Assembly (NCBI GenBank): GCA_902587435.1
Contig: CACILF010000002.1
Location: forward strand, 26,830-90,829
Source of the DNA: an uncultured Pelagibacteraceae bacterium
GTDB taxonomy: Bacteria; Pseudomonadota; Alphaproteobacteria; Pelagibacterales; Pelagibacteraceae
Direction: 5' to 3'
DNA length: 64,000 nucleotides
Shown: piece by piece, positions 1 to 9,405 of the stretch
Numbering within the stretch: position 1 is the first letter of the stretch
How the letters are laid out: each line of letters begins with the position of its first letter
Translations under genes and position numbers: made by a program
Notes under the pieces: generated by a model
The model's input: only the letters and a program-made list of their open reading frames with translations
The model's database searches: none
Told to the model about the DNA's origin: nothing

Positions 1-538
1 TTTGATTTTTGTCAAAAAAATACTCTGCTAATAAATATAAAGCATGCGATTTCCAAACACTTTCAGAATTAATAATAGGATTTAATATTTTTATTAAATT
101 ATTTTCAGTCTCAAAGTTTGAATTGAATAAACCTTTTTTATAAATAATTAAATTTTTTATTTCCTGATCAAGATTAACTTCTTTAATTATTATATCAAAA
201 AATTTGTTAATTTCCTCATTGGATGATTGGATATCATTATCTAATATAAAATATAATGCCAAAGGAGAATAAGTTGAGTTTTTTTCATTAATTATTTCAA
301 CTAAATCGTTTTTAAAATCCATTTTATTTGAGGAATTAAAATTTATTGAAATACTATTATATTTTTCCGCTAAACTTTTTATTTTTCTATCTTGTACTTC
401 GCCAAAAGTAAAATAAGCAAAAATAATAAGTATAATTGATGATAAAATTGTAATTAAAGATTTTTTATTTTTTATGAAAAAATTTTTAATTTTTTCTTGT
501 CTTGTATTAGCGTTTATTATTGATATATCTTCATCCAT
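1..538 (-). CDS. Membrane-anchored TPR-like protein (YfgM/TPR_21 type), partial
   Basis: This reading frame is not in the ORF track. It starts at ATG 538 on the minus strand, one base after the aconitase stop, and runs off the left edge, so only the first ~179 residues are visible. The N-terminus is a lysine-rich cytoplasmic stretch with one hydrophobic membrane segment at about residues 27-46 (ILSSIILIIFAYFTF). A helical region follows, with leucine/alanine patterning like the TPR-like domain of YfgM-family proteins (e.g. SWKSHALYLLAEYFF-type helices). Proteins of that family sit beside the SecYEG translocon or assist envelope assembly; the assignment here rests on architecture only. Co-transcription with aconitase is implied by the 1-base gap. 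It could equally be an unrelated single-span helical protein. Confidence 0.6.
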   Translation of the reverse strand, partial: MDEDISIINANTRQEKIKNFFIKNKKSLITILSSIILIIFAYFTFGEVQDRKIKSLAEKYNSISINFNSSNKMDFKNDLVEIINEKNSTYSPLALYFILDNDIQSSNEEINKFFDIIIKEVNLDQEIKNLIIYKKGLFNSNFETENNLIKILNPIINSESVWKSHALYLLAEYFFDKNQ

Positions 539-539
539 A

Positions 540-3209
540 TTAAATCATATTTCTTAAAACGTATTGCAGAATCCCACCATTTTTATAGTATTCTAACTCA
601 TTTTTTGTATCTATTCTGCACAATGTTTTGATTTTCTTTATATCACCAGATATGTATTTTATTTCTATTTCTACTTTATCTAAAGGAGATAGGCCTTTTT
701 CTATATTTAATACGCTGATGAGCTCAGATCCTTTTAGTTTTAAATTTGATCTATTCATTCCATCTACGAATTGTAAAGGTAATATTCCCATTCCAATAAG
801 ATTAGACCGATGAATTCTTTCAAAACTTTCAGCTATAACTGTTTTAATACCTAATAATTTTGTACCTTTTGCAGCCCAATCTCTAGATGAACCAGTTCCA
901 TATTCTTTACCACCTATTACCACCAAATCGGTTCCTCTTTTTTTGTACTCCATTACAGCATCATAAACTGTCACTACTTTTCCTTCTGGAAATAACTTTG
1001 TAAAACCACCTTCGGTGCCAGGCGCTATCTCATTTCTTATTCTTATATTGGCAAATGTGCCTCTCATCATAACTTCGTGATTTCCCCTTCTTGACCCATA
1101 TGAATTATAATCTTTTGGCAAAATTTGATGTTCCATAAAATATTCACCAGTAGGACTTTCTTTTTGGATAGATCCTGCTGGAGAAATATGGTCTGTAGTT
1201 ATCATATCTCCTAAAATCAATAATGGTCTTGCATTTTTAATTTGTTTAAATCCCTCTGGCTCATCAGGCATATTATCAAAAAATGGTGGTCTTTTTACAT
1301 AAGTTGATCCCTCATCCCAATTATAAATGCTACTTTTTTTAGTTTTAATTTTTTGCCATTGAACTGGTCCTTCAGAAACATTGGCATATCTTTCAACAAA
1401 CATTTTTGCATTTAATGACTCTCTTAAAGTGTCTTCTATTTCTTTATTTGAAGGCCAAATATCTTTTAAAAAAATATCTTTATTATTTTTATCTTTTCCT
1501 AAAGGATCTTTGTATAAATCTACTTCCATATGACCAGCTAAAGCGTAAGCAACAACAAGTGGGGGTGATGCTAAATAATTCGCTTTTATGTGTGGAGATA
1601 TACGGCCTTCAAAATTCCTATTACCAGATAAAACTGATACAGCATATATATTTTCTTTTTCGATTGCTTCTACAATATTATCAGGTAATGGACCTGAGTT
1701 TCCAATGCATGTTGTGCATCCATAACCAACTAAATTGAATCCTAATTCATCTAGGTATTTATTTAGACCTGCTTTTTCTAAATAATCAGTTACTACTTTT
1801 GATCCTGGTGCTAATGAGGTTTTTACCCAAGGTTTTGTTTTTAATCCTAATTCTACAGCTTTTTTTGCTAATAAACCTGCTCCAATTAAAACATTTGGAT
1901 TAGAAGTATTTGTGCAAGATGTTATTGCAGCTATTAATATAGAACCATCTTTAATTTCAAAATCAGTTCCATTAATTTTTGAAATGTGTTTTTGTTTTCT
2001 TTCTGTAATATTTAAAAATACTTTTTTAAATTCTGATGATGCTTCATTTAATAAAACTTTATCTTGTGGTCTTTTTGGTCCAGATATTGTTGGAACAACT
2101 GAAGACATATCTAGTGAGACCCTATCTGTAAATTCAATGTTTTCACTTGCCCACAATCCTTGCTCTTTTGCATATTTTTCTACAATATTAACTGTTTTTT
2201 CATCTCTTCCTGAAAATCTTAGATATTTTAAAGTTTCATCATCAATTGGAAAAAATCCACAAGTAGCTCCATATTCTGGAGCCATATTTGCGATAGTTGC
2301 TCTATCAGCAAGGGTTAAATTTTTTAATCCATCTCCGTAAAATTCTACAAACTTTCCAACAACACCTTTGTCTCTTAAAATTTTTACAACCGTCAAAACT
2401 AAATCAGTGGCAGTAGTACCTTCTGGCATTTTATTTTTTACTTCAAAACCTATAACTTCAGGAACTAACATTGAAATTGGCTGTCCAAGCATTCCAGCTT
2501 CAGCCTCTATTCCGCCAACTCCCCAGCCAAGTACAGATAATCCATTTACCATTGTTGTATGACTATCTGTTCCAACTAAAGTATCAGGAAATAAATATTC
2601 ATCTTCTTTATATTTTTCAGACCAAACAACTTTTGATAGATACTCTAAATTTACTTGATGACATATACCAGTGCCCGGTGGAACTATTCTAAAATTATTA
2701 AAAGCTTGCTGTCCCCACTTTAAAAAAGAATATCTTTCACCATTTCTTTTAAATTCTATATCAACATTTTTTTCAAATGAATCTGGCTTTGCGGACTGAT
2801 CAACCTGTACGGAATGGTCTATAACTAAATCAACAGCAGAAAGAGGATTGATAGTATTTGGATCTTTATTTTTCTTTTTAACAGCTTCTCGCATTGCTGC
2901 CAAATCTGCTACCGCGGGTATTCCAGTATAGTCTTGTAATAAAACTCTTGCAGGTCTGTAAGCTATTTCTGTATTTGATTTTTTTTCTTTTAACCACTTT
3001 TGAATTGCTTCTATTTGATCTTTAGTAACTGACAAATCATCTTCATATCTAAGTAGGTTTTCTAATAAAACTTTTAATGATTTTGGTAAATTTGAAATTC
3101 CTTTTAAACCATTTTTTTCAGCTTCTACTAAAGAAAAATATTTATAGTTTTTGTTATTTATCTTTATTGATTTTAAAGATTTAAATGAATTTTTATTTCC
3201 AGGTTTCAT
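540..3209 (-). CDS. acnA: Aconitate hydratase A (aconitase, IRP type)
   Basis: At 889 residues this matches the AcnA/IRP1 family length. It interconverts citrate and isocitrate through aconitate in the TCA cycle and uses a [4Fe-4S] cluster. The cluster cysteines appear in the SCTNTS and GCTTCIG motifs. The substrate-binding DSHTTM motif and the C-terminal swivel domain (ITTDHISPAGSI, GGKEYGTGSSRDWA) are all present. No frameshift or missing block is seen. It lies 3 bp after the LysE-family gene and 1 bp before the next minus-strand gene, so it is probably in the middle of a housekeeping operon. The start at 3209 gives the usual short lysine-rich N-terminus before the conserved core. Confidence 0.97.
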   Translation of the reverse strand: MKPGNKNSFKSLKSIKINNKNYKYFSLVEAEKNGLKGISNLPKSLKVLLENLLRYEDDLSVTKDQIEAIQKWLKEKKSNTEIAYRPARVLLQDYTGIPAVADLAAMREAVKKKNKDPNTINPLSAVDLVIDHSVQVDQSAKPDSFEKNVDIEFKRNGERYSFLKWGQQAFNNFRIVPPGTGICHQVNLEYLSKVVWSEKYKEDEYLFPDTLVGTDSHTTMVNGLSVLGWGVGGIEAEAGMLGQPISMLVPEVIGFEVKNKMPEGTTATDLVLTVVKILRDKGVVGKFVEFYGDGLKNLTLADRATIANMAPEYGATCGFFPIDDETLKYLRFSGRDEKTVNIVEKYAKEQGLWASENIEFTDRVSLDMSSVVPTISGPKRPQDKVLLNEASSEFKKVFLNITERKQKHISKINGTDFEIKDGSILIAAITSCTNTSNPNVLIGAGLLAKKAVELGLKTKPWVKTSLAPGSKVVTDYLEKAGLNKYLDELGFNLVGYGCTTCIGNSGPLPDNIVEAIEKENIYAVSVLSGNRNFEGRISPHIKANYLASPPLVVAYALAGHMEVDLYKDPLGKDKNNKDIFLKDIWPSNKEIEDTLRESLNAKMFVERYANVSEGPVQWQKIKTKKSSIYNWDEGSTYVKRPPFFDNMPDEPEGFKQIKNARPLLILGDMITTDHISPAGSIQKESPTGEYFMEHQILPKDYNSYGSRRGNHEVMMRGTFANIRIRNEIAPGTEGGFTKLFPEGKVVTVYDAVMEYKKRGTDLVVIGGKEYGTGSSRDWAAKGTKLLGIKTVIAESFERIHRSNLIGMGILPLQFVDGMNRSNLKLKGSELISVLNIEKGLSPLDKVEIEIKYISGDIKKIKTLCRIDTKNELEYYKNGGILQYVLRNMI

Positions 3210-3212
3210 AAT

Positions 3213-3800
3213 TTATATATAAAAACTTGCTACACATCCAACAAGTAGGATGGACATAGCATAATTAAACCTTTTAATGAATTCATTATTTGTCGCGAAT
3301 TTTCTTAAAAATTTACCTAATAAAGCCCAACTTGTTATACTTAAAAAAGCAGTAACTGAACAAACCACAATTACTGAAATTGAAGAACTAATATAATTTT
3401 CTTGTGATACAAATTTCGAAATTAAAGTAATCGCTGCCATTACTCCTTTTGGGTTTATAAATTGAAAAAAAAATGTTTCATAAAATTTAACAGGATTTTC
3501 TGTTTTTGATTGTGATTTACTTTTTGAAAAAGAAATTTTATAAGCTAAATAAATTAAAAATATTGATCCTAAAATTCTAATTATTTCTTGTATATAAGGA
3601 TATTTTTGAAAAACTGAAATTAAGGCAAATATTAATAAAACAACCAAAACAGTATACCCCAAACCTACTCCTAAAATTATTGGAATTGTTTTCCTTACTC
3701 CAAAATTAAAAGCAGAATAAGATGCTACTGCGTTATTTGGGCCAGGAGTAAAACCCATTGAAAATGAAATACCAATTAATAATAACAGTTCTGGGTGCAT
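3213..3800 (-). CDS. LysE/RhtB-family amino acid exporter
   Basis: This 195-residue, very hydrophobic protein has about six predicted membrane segments. Its N-terminal signature GFTPGPNNAVASYS is typical of the LysE/RhtB translocator family. Members export amino acids or related small metabolites across the inner membrane by proton exchange. The substrate cannot be read from the sequence. It lies 4 bp downstream of the CsaA-like gene and 3 bp upstream of aconitase on the same strand, so the three probably share a transcript. The length is close to the family norm of about 205. Confidence 0.9.
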   Translation of the reverse strand: MHPELLLLIGISFSMGFTPGPNNAVASYSAFNFGVRKTIPIILGVGLGYTVLVVLLIFALISVFQKYPYIQEIIRILGSIFLIYLAYKISFSKSKSQSKTENPVKFYETFFFQFINPKGVMAAITLISKFVSQENYISSSISVIVVCSVTAFLSITSWALLGKFLRKFATNNEFIKRFNYAMSILLVGCVASFYI

Positions 3801-3804
3801 TTAA

Positions 3805-4146
3805 TTAAGCTATTGGAAGACCGTTATCAGCCTTTTGTGAAGGGTGTACCAGGGTAACCTTGCCTTCTGAATCTACCGATCCTAGTATCAAAACTTGAGA
3901 AACAACTCCTGCTATATTTTTCTCAGGAAAATTACAAACAGCTATAACTTGTTTTCCTTTTAAATTTTCTTCATTATAATAATGTGTAATTTGGGCAGAA
4001 GATTGTTTAATTCCTATTTCTTTTCCAAAATCCACTTCCACAACTAATGAAGGTTTTCGAGCCTTTTCGTTTTTCTTTACAGATATAACGGTGCCTAATC
4101 TTATATCTACTTTATTAAAAATATCGTAGGTTATTTGTTCTTTCAT
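3805..4146 (-). CDS. csaA: CsaA-like tRNA-binding (EMAP-type OB-fold) protein
   Basis: This 113-residue protein is a single OB-fold tRNA-binding domain. Family hallmarks are DIRLGTVISVKKNEKARKPS near the N-terminus, KQSSAQITHYY in the middle, and VCNFPEKNIAGVVSQVL towards the end. CsaA is described as a secretion-associated chaperone with tRNA-binding fold; its exact role is not settled. It is the first gene of the minus-strand group leading into LysE and aconitase. It diverges from the M20 peptidase gene with under 30 bp between starts, so the two promoters must overlap. Confidence 0.9.
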   Translation of the reverse strand: MKEQITYDIFNKVDIRLGTVISVKKNEKARKPSLVVEVDFGKEIGIKQSSAQITHYYNEENLKGKQVIAVCNFPEKNIAGVVSQVLILGSVDSEGKVTLVHPSQKADNGLPIA

Positions 4147-4173
4147 TTTTTTAATATATAATTGATTATATTT

Positions 4174-5364
4174 ATGAGTACAGAAAATAATAACAAAGAA
4201 CTTTACAATAATTCAATAAAAATTTTGTCAGATCTTATATCATTTAAAACAATTTCTGGAGAGGATAACAATTCGTTAATCAATTATTGTGATGATATTT
4301 TAAAAAAGCTAGGTGCAACTTCATTTAAAACATTCGATGATGAAAAAAAAAGAGTAAATCTTTTTGCTACATTAAAGGCAAAAAAACCCAATGGAAAGGT
4401 TCCAATAATTTTATCAGGTCATACAGATGTAGTGCCTGTTTCTAAAGGATGGTCTACAGATCCGTTTAAAGCTACAATTAAAGATGACAAGCTATATGGT
4501 AGAGGATCTTGTGATATGAAAGGTTTTATTGCATGTGCATTAGCCTTTGCACCAGTTTTTTCAAAATCAAATTTAGATAGAGATATTAATTTTTCATTTA
4601 CATTTGATGAAGAGACAGCTTGTATAGGAGCTCCATTATTAATTAAAGAACTAAAAAAAAGAGGATTTAAAAAGGGAATATGTATTGTGGGTGAACCTAC
4701 AAATATGAAAATTATTGATGCTCATAAAGGTGCTTATGAATATACAACATATTTTGAAGGTTTGGCTGGTCATAGTTCTCAACCTCACAAGGGAGTTAGC
4801 GCAGTAGAGTATGCAGCTAGATATGTTAATAAACTTATTGAACTAAGAGAAAAACTAAAAGATAGAGTTCCAAAAAATTCTATATTTGACCCTCCCTTCT
4901 CTACACTTTCTGTTGGAGGAATATTTGGAGGGATTGCACATAATGTAATCTCTGACAAATGTCATGTTAAGTGGGAGACAAGGCCTGTAGTTAAAGATGA
5001 TGCAGTATATTTAAACGCAGAGCTAGACAAATATGTTAATGAAATACTTTTACCAGAAATGAAAAAAGTTTATCCAGATTCAAAAATTTCAAAAGAAGTA
5101 ATCGGAGAAATAATTGGATTTGATCGTGATGAAAAATCTGAAGCATGTGAGTTTGTTTCTAGTATAACAGGTGATAATTCAAGAGAAGTAGTTTCATTTG
5201 GAACAGAAGCTGGTCTGTTCCAAGAAATAGGTATAAGTACTGCAGTATGTGGGCCAGGATCAATAGAACAAGCACATAAAATAGATGAATTTATTAAATT
5301 AGAAGAAATTAAGAAATGTTTAAATTTCTTGAATGGTGTTAAAGATAAATCAATACAAAATTAA
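4174..5364 (+). CDS. argE: M20 amidohydrolase, acetylornithine deacetylase (ArgE) family
   Basis: This roughly 396-residue metallo-amidohydrolase carries the metal-binding motifs GHTDVVPV and GRGSCDMKGF, the EET catalytic/metal glutamates (FDEETA), and the GHSSQPHKG dimerisation region. The closest family pattern is ArgE, which removes acetyl groups from N-acetylornithine. However, it heads a ureide-degradation operon (PuuE, allantoicase and AllA follow with 4-7 bp spacing), so a substrate from that pathway is possible. The ORF track starts at a TTG at 4162. I prefer ATG 4174 because it gives the normal family N-terminus and leaves room for a promoter between the divergent genes. Confidence 0.8.
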   Translation: MSTENNNKELYNNSIKILSDLISFKTISGEDNNSLINYCDDILKKLGATSFKTFDDEKKRVNLFATLKAKKPNGKVPIILSGHTDVVPVSKGWSTDPFKATIKDDKLYGRGSCDMKGFIACALAFAPVFSKSNLDRDINFSFTFDEETACIGAPLLIKELKKRGFKKGICIVGEPTNMKIIDAHKGAYEYTTYFEGLAGHSSQPHKGVSAVEYAARYVNKLIELREKLKDRVPKNSIFDPPFSTLSVGGIFGGIAHNVISDKCHVKWETRPVVKDDAVYLNAELDKYVNEILLPEMKKVYPDSKISKEVIGEIIGFDRDEKSEACEFVSSITGDNSREVVSFGTEAGLFQEIGISTAVCGPGSIEQAHKIDEFIKLEEIKKCLNFLNGVKDKSIQN

Positions 5365-5368
5365 ATAA

Positions 5369-6271
5369 ATGTCAAAAAAATATCCAAGAGATATGATAGG
5401 TTATGGTTCAAAAGAACCAAAAGTGGTTTGGCCAAATAATGCAAAACTTGCTTTACAAATAGTTCTTAACTATGAAGAGGGTGGTGAAAATAATATTCTT
5501 CATGGAGATAAATATTCTGAAACTTTTTTATCAGAAATTATAGGAGCACAAGCATTTAAAGATAGACATATTAATATGGAGTCTATGTACGAATATGGTT
5601 CAAGAAGAGGGTTTTGGAGACTTCATAAATTATTCCAAGAAAAAAAAATACCTATAACAATTTTTGGAGTTGCAATGGCGTTAGAGAGAAATCCAGAAGT
5701 ATGTGAAGCATTAAAGAATGGAAATTATGAAGTTGCCTGCCATGGTTGGAGATGGATTGATTATCAAAATGTAAAAAAAAGTACTGAAAAAAAAGATATG
5801 AAGTTAGCTATTAAAACTATAAAAAAAATTTTTGGCAAAAGACCTTTGGGTTGGTACACAGGAAGATGTAGTCCAAATACTAGAGATTTGGTATTTGATG
5901 ATGGTGGATTTTTATACGATAGTGACTCCTACAGTGATGATTTGCCTTATTGGGAATATAAAAAAAATAAAAAACAATTAATTATTCCTTATACTTTGGA
6001 TAACAATGATATGAGATTTGCTACGAATCAAGGCTTTAACAGTGGAGACCAGTTTTATACATATTTAAAAGATAGTTTTGATGCTTTATATGAGGAAGGT
6101 AAAACTAATCCAAAAATGATGTCTGTTGGATTACATTGTAGATTAATTGGAAGACCAGGAAGAATACAGTCACTTAAAAAATTCTTAGATTACACTCTAA
6201 AGTTTAATGATGTATGGATTTGCAAAAGAATAGATATTGCAAAACACTGGATTGAAAATTATCCAAGCTAA
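5369..6271 (+). CDS. puuE: Allantoinase PuuE (polysaccharide-deacetylase fold)
   Basis: This 300-residue protein belongs to the PuuE branch of the NodB/polysaccharide deacetylase superfamily, which hydrolyses allantoin to allantoate. The family N-terminus (YPRDMIGYGSKEPKVVWPN), the NYEEGGEN block, the YGSRRGFWRL helix and the C-terminal GLHCRLIGRPGR motif are intact. It lies 4 bp after the M20 gene and 6 bp before allantoicase, which strongly supports a ureide role. Length matches the family (about 300-310). Confidence 0.93.
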   Translation: MSKKYPRDMIGYGSKEPKVVWPNNAKLALQIVLNYEEGGENNILHGDKYSETFLSEIIGAQAFKDRHINMESMYEYGSRRGFWRLHKLFQEKKIPITIFGVAMALERNPEVCEALKNGNYEVACHGWRWIDYQNVKKSTEKKDMKLAIKTIKKIFGKRPLGWYTGRCSPNTRDLVFDDGGFLYDSDSYSDDLPYWEYKKNKKQLIIPYTLDNNDMRFATNQGFNSGDQFYTYLKDSFDALYEEGKTNPKMMSVGLHCRLIGRPGRIQSLKKFLDYTLKFNDVWICKRIDIAKHWIENYPS

Positions 6272-6277
6272 AAAAAA

Positions 6278-7270
6278 ATGAAAAAAAATAATATTATTTA
6301 CTTAAATGGATTAATTGATTTGGCTCAGTCAAGACTGGGTTCAAAAGTTGTTTATAAAACTGACGAATTTTTTGCACCTGCTAAAAGAATTATTAACCCT
6401 TGGCCTCCTGTATTTAAAGAAGGAGTATTTGATAAACATGGTAAATGGATGGATGGATGGGAAACTAGAAGAAAAAGAACAAAAGGATATGACTATCTAA
6501 TTTTAAAATTTGGAAAATCAGGTGTTATTAAAAAAGTAGATGTTGATACATCATACTTTTCTGGAAATCATCCTGATCAAATTTCATTACAAGCTTGTAT
6601 TAGTAAAAAAAAAATACCTGATAAAAAAACTAAATGGATAAACATTATTAAAAAAAGTAGAACTAAAGCAAATAGCCATCATTTTTTTAAAGTAAAAAAT
6701 AAAAATTATTTTACTCATATAAAATTAAACATTTTTCCTGATGGAGGAGTGGCAAGGTTGAGAGTTTATGGTTTTATGAAAACTAAAAATAAAACTAGTA
6801 ATAAAATTCAAAATTTAACATCTGTTGTAAATGGCGCAGTACCAATTGCTTGTAATAACGAACATTTTGGAAGAGCAGAAAATATACTTGCTCCAGGTGT
6901 TGGAAAAAACATGGGTGATGGATGGGAAACTAGAAGAAGCAGAGGAAAAAATTTCGACTGGATAATAGTAAAATGTTCATCACCAGGTAAAATTAACAAA
7001 ATTCAATTAGATACTCATCATTTTAAAGGAAATTATCCAGACAAATGCTCAGTGCAAGCAGCTTACATTCCTAATAAAATTTCAGAAAAAAACATTGTTA
7101 ATAAATCAAAAAGATGGGCCTATCTTCTTAACAAAATTAAACTCTATGCACATAAAAAACATAACTTTAATAATAAAATAATGAAAAATAAAAAAATAAA
7201 TTATATTAGAATTAATATTTTCCCTGATGGTGGAATTTCTAGAATAAGAGCCTTTGGAAAAGCTGAATGA
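6278..7270 (+). CDS. alc: Allantoicase
   Basis: This 330-residue protein has two copies of the allantoicase (jelly-roll) repeat. Each copy shows the same landmarks: GWETRR (about residues 62 and 213), DT-x-(Y/H)F-x-GN-(H/Y)PD, and IFPDGG followed by R(V/I)R at the end of each repeat. The enzyme converts allantoate to ureidoglycolate and urea in the cytoplasm. Its stop overlaps the start of the AllA gene by 4 bp (ATGA), so the two steps are translationally coupled. The protein is lysine/asparagine-rich, as expected for this base composition. Confidence 0.94.
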   Translation: MKKNNIIYLNGLIDLAQSRLGSKVVYKTDEFFAPAKRIINPWPPVFKEGVFDKHGKWMDGWETRRKRTKGYDYLILKFGKSGVIKKVDVDTSYFSGNHPDQISLQACISKKKIPDKKTKWINIIKKSRTKANSHHFFKVKNKNYFTHIKLNIFPDGGVARLRVYGFMKTKNKTSNKIQNLTSVVNGAVPIACNNEHFGRAENILAPGVGKNMGDGWETRRSRGKNFDWIIVKCSSPGKINKIQLDTHHFKGNYPDKCSVQAAYIPNKISEKNIVNKSKRWAYLLNKIKLYAHKKHNFNNKIMKNKKINYIRINIFPDGGISRIRAFGKAE

Positions 7271-7764
7271 CTGAAAAAATAATAATACCTATTCCAATTA
7301 CAAAAAAAAACTTTGCTAAATATGGAGATATGATTTCAACTAAAGATATAAAGCCTTTAGAAATAAACAATGGATATGCAAAAAGATATGATGGTATAGC
7401 TAATTTAAATACTTCTAGTGATAATGGTGAAACTACAATTAGCATCTTTTCTGCTTTAAAAAGAAATTTCCCAATGAAAATCGATATGATGGAAAAACAT
7501 CCTTTAGGAAGTCAGGCATTCATACCAATGAAAGAAACTACTTTTTTAGTATTTGTCGCTCCTAAAGAAGAAAAGCTAGATTTAAATAAAATTGAAGCTT
7601 TTATAATCCCTCCTGGAATTGGAGTAAATTACAATCCTGGAACTTGGCATTTCCCATTAATATCTACTGAAGATATGAATTTTCTAGTAGTTGATAGAAA
7701 AGGATCAGGTAACAATTTAGTTATTGAAAATTTAGATAAAGAAAATATTACTTTGAAATATTAA
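7267..7764 (+). CDS. allA: Ureidoglycolate lyase AllA
   Basis: This 165-residue cupin-fold enzyme cleaves ureidoglycolate to glyoxylate and urea, the step after allantoicase. Family signatures are the LGSQAFIPM strand, a VAP-ending strand and the NYNPGTWHFPL motif. It overlaps allantoicase by 4 bp and ends at the stem of a GC-rich hairpin, so it closes the ureide operon. No urease genes are visible in the window, so the fate of the urea is not shown here. Confidence 0.93.
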   Translation: MTEKIIIPIPITKKNFAKYGDMISTKDIKPLEINNGYAKRYDGIANLNTSSDNGETTISIFSALKRNFPMKIDMMEKHPLGSQAFIPMKETTFLVFVAPKEEKLDLNKIEAFIIPPGIGVNYNPGTWHFPLISTEDMNFLVVDRKGSGNNLVIENLDKENITLKY

Positions 7765-7795
7765 AGCCCGCCGCGCACAACACTCGGCGAGCTTT
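7763..7795. terminator. GC-rich bidirectional terminator hairpin
   Basis: The sequence aaagcccgccg ... cggcgagcttt forms an 11-position stem with one mismatch and an 11-base loop. It overlaps the last bases of allA and lies between two convergent operons. A TTTT run follows on the plus side and TTT on the minus side. Its GC content is far above the surroundings. Confidence 0.8.
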
Positions 7796-7809
7796 TAAAT
7801 TTAAACTGT

Positions 7810-9264
7810 TTATTTGCCTCTTCCAGATATTGCCATATGAATGATAGCGCCTAAAGCTGCTCCGATCATCCATGCATATCCTCCTCCGCCACCTAAATTA
7901 GCGAAGAAATCATCTAAACCTGCAAATAATATATTTGGCCAAACAGATCCAACTGCAACATAACCTGAGATTACCCAAGCTAACATTGCTTTTCCATTGA
8001 ATCCGCCGTTGTAATGATATTTTCCACTTGCTTTGTCGGAAAATAAATCATCTACATCAAGTTTTTGATTTTTGATTACATAATAATCAACAATCATTAT
8101 TCCAAATACTGGCGCTAAAATTGCTCCTAACGTATTTACAAATGGAAACATTCCCATTTGTGTAATAACAGCAACCCACATACCACCAATTACAAATCCA
8201 AAAATAGCAGTGATTAAACCACCTGTTCTGAAATTTATTTTATCTGGCATTAAGTTTGCAAGGTCATACGCTGGAGGTATAAAATTAGCTACCATATTTA
8301 TACCAACTGTCGCCGCAAAAAATGCAAAAGCTGCAATTAATGTTAAAAGTAAATTATCTACTTTAGCAACCATTTCTGTTGGTTGAGCAATGTACTCTCC
8401 AAATATTGCAATTGTACCACCAGTGATCATTAAAGTTATGAAAGAAAAGAAAATTACGTTTCCTACTAATCCCCATAGGTTACCTTTTTTCATTTCATCT
8501 TCATTTTTAACAAATCTAGCAAAGTCACCAAAGTTAATAACTACTGCAGCGAAATATCCTACCATAATTGAGAATACAGCTAGGAAAGCTCCAAATGAAC
8601 CTAAGCCTTCAAATCCACCTGAACGTTCACCACCTGAAAATATTTCTCCAACTTCTGATAATAATCCGCCACCAGCTTTAGCCCAAATTGCTATCATTAA
8701 AACAATCATCACAATATAGACTGCTGGTCCAGCAAAGTTTAAAAATCTTCTAACAAGATCAATTCCCTGCCAAAACAGATAAACTTGGAAAAGTGAAACA
8801 AAAATAAATGATATCCACATTACTCCTGACATTCCAAGTAATACAGGTTCGCCCTGTATTCCTGTTAAACCCGTAATTAAAAGTGCTACTGCTGTTGAAG
8901 CTGCATAAGTTTGAGCACCATACCAGAACATAGCAACAAGACCCCTTGCCATTGCTGGAAAGTTTGCACCAAATACACCCATACTTACACGCGCAAATAC
9001 TGGATATGGAATACCATGTTTAACACTTGGTTTTCCTGATAGGTTAACAAGCCACATTATAAAAAATCCTGCTAGTATTAATGCAAGAAATACAGCCCAG
9101 CCATTTAAGCCAGAAGCTATAAATAATGATGCCGCCAAAGTATATCCAAATAAACTTTGAACATCGTTAGCCCATACGTTAAAGATTTCGAACCATCCCC
9201 ATTTTTTCTCCGAACTTGGAGTTGGAGCTAAATCTTTATTATATAATTTAGAAGATCTACTCAT
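7810..9264 (-). CDS. NCS1-family nucleobase/allantoin permease
   Basis: This 484-residue protein has about 12 membrane segments and the NCS1 (nucleobase:cation symporter-1) signature. Landmarks are NVWANDVQSLFGYTLAA in the first helices, GIPYPVFARVSMGVFGANFPA, and the YVVIKNQKLDVDDLF segment. NCS1 members import allantoin, hydantoins, uracil, cytosine or purines with H+ or Na+. Convergence on the PuuE-Alc-AllA operon makes allantoin or a related ureide the natural guess. A strong ribosome site (AAGGAGGAAGAT) sits directly before the ATG. The 141-bp leader (9265-9405) shows no clear purine riboswitch pattern to me. Confidence 0.92.
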   Translation of the reverse strand: MSRSSKLYNKDLAPTPSSEKKWGWFEIFNVWANDVQSLFGYTLAASLFIASGLNGWAVFLALILAGFFIMWLVNLSGKPSVKHGIPYPVFARVSMGVFGANFPAMARGLVAMFWYGAQTYAASTAVALLITGLTGIQGEPVLLGMSGVMWISFIFVSLFQVYLFWQGIDLVRRFLNFAGPAVYIVMIVLMIAIWAKAGGGLLSEVGEIFSGGERSGGFEGLGSFGAFLAVFSIMVGYFAAVVINFGDFARFVKNEDEMKKGNLWGLVGNVIFFSFITLMITGGTIAIFGEYIAQPTEMVAKVDNLLLTLIAAFAFFAATVGINMVANFIPPAYDLANLMPDKINFRTGGLITAIFGFVIGGMWVAVITQMGMFPFVNTLGAILAPVFGIMIVDYYVIKNQKLDVDDLFSDKASGKYHYNGGFNGKAMLAWVISGYVAVGSVWPNILFAGLDDFFANLGGGGGYAWMIGAALGAIIHMAISGRGK

Positions 9265-9405
9265 ATCTTCCTCCTTCCATGTTTTCTACTTAGACAACGG
9301 TAAATTTTATGATATTAATTTCAAGCGTTTATTACGGGTGAGTTAAAAACGGCCAATTTTATGATTTATAAAACCCAATTTGATCGATTAAATCAAATTT
9401 AAAAT

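Noticed and set aside
1912-2340. 142-residue plus-strand ORF opposite aconitase
   Set aside because: Antisense shadow of a highly conserved enzyme gene.
9377-9399. aatttgat/atcaaatt inverted repeat between the NCS1 permease and ALDH genes
   Set aside because: All A/T except one pair per arm, no U run in the relevant direction; too weak to call a terminator or operator in this AT-rich sequence.
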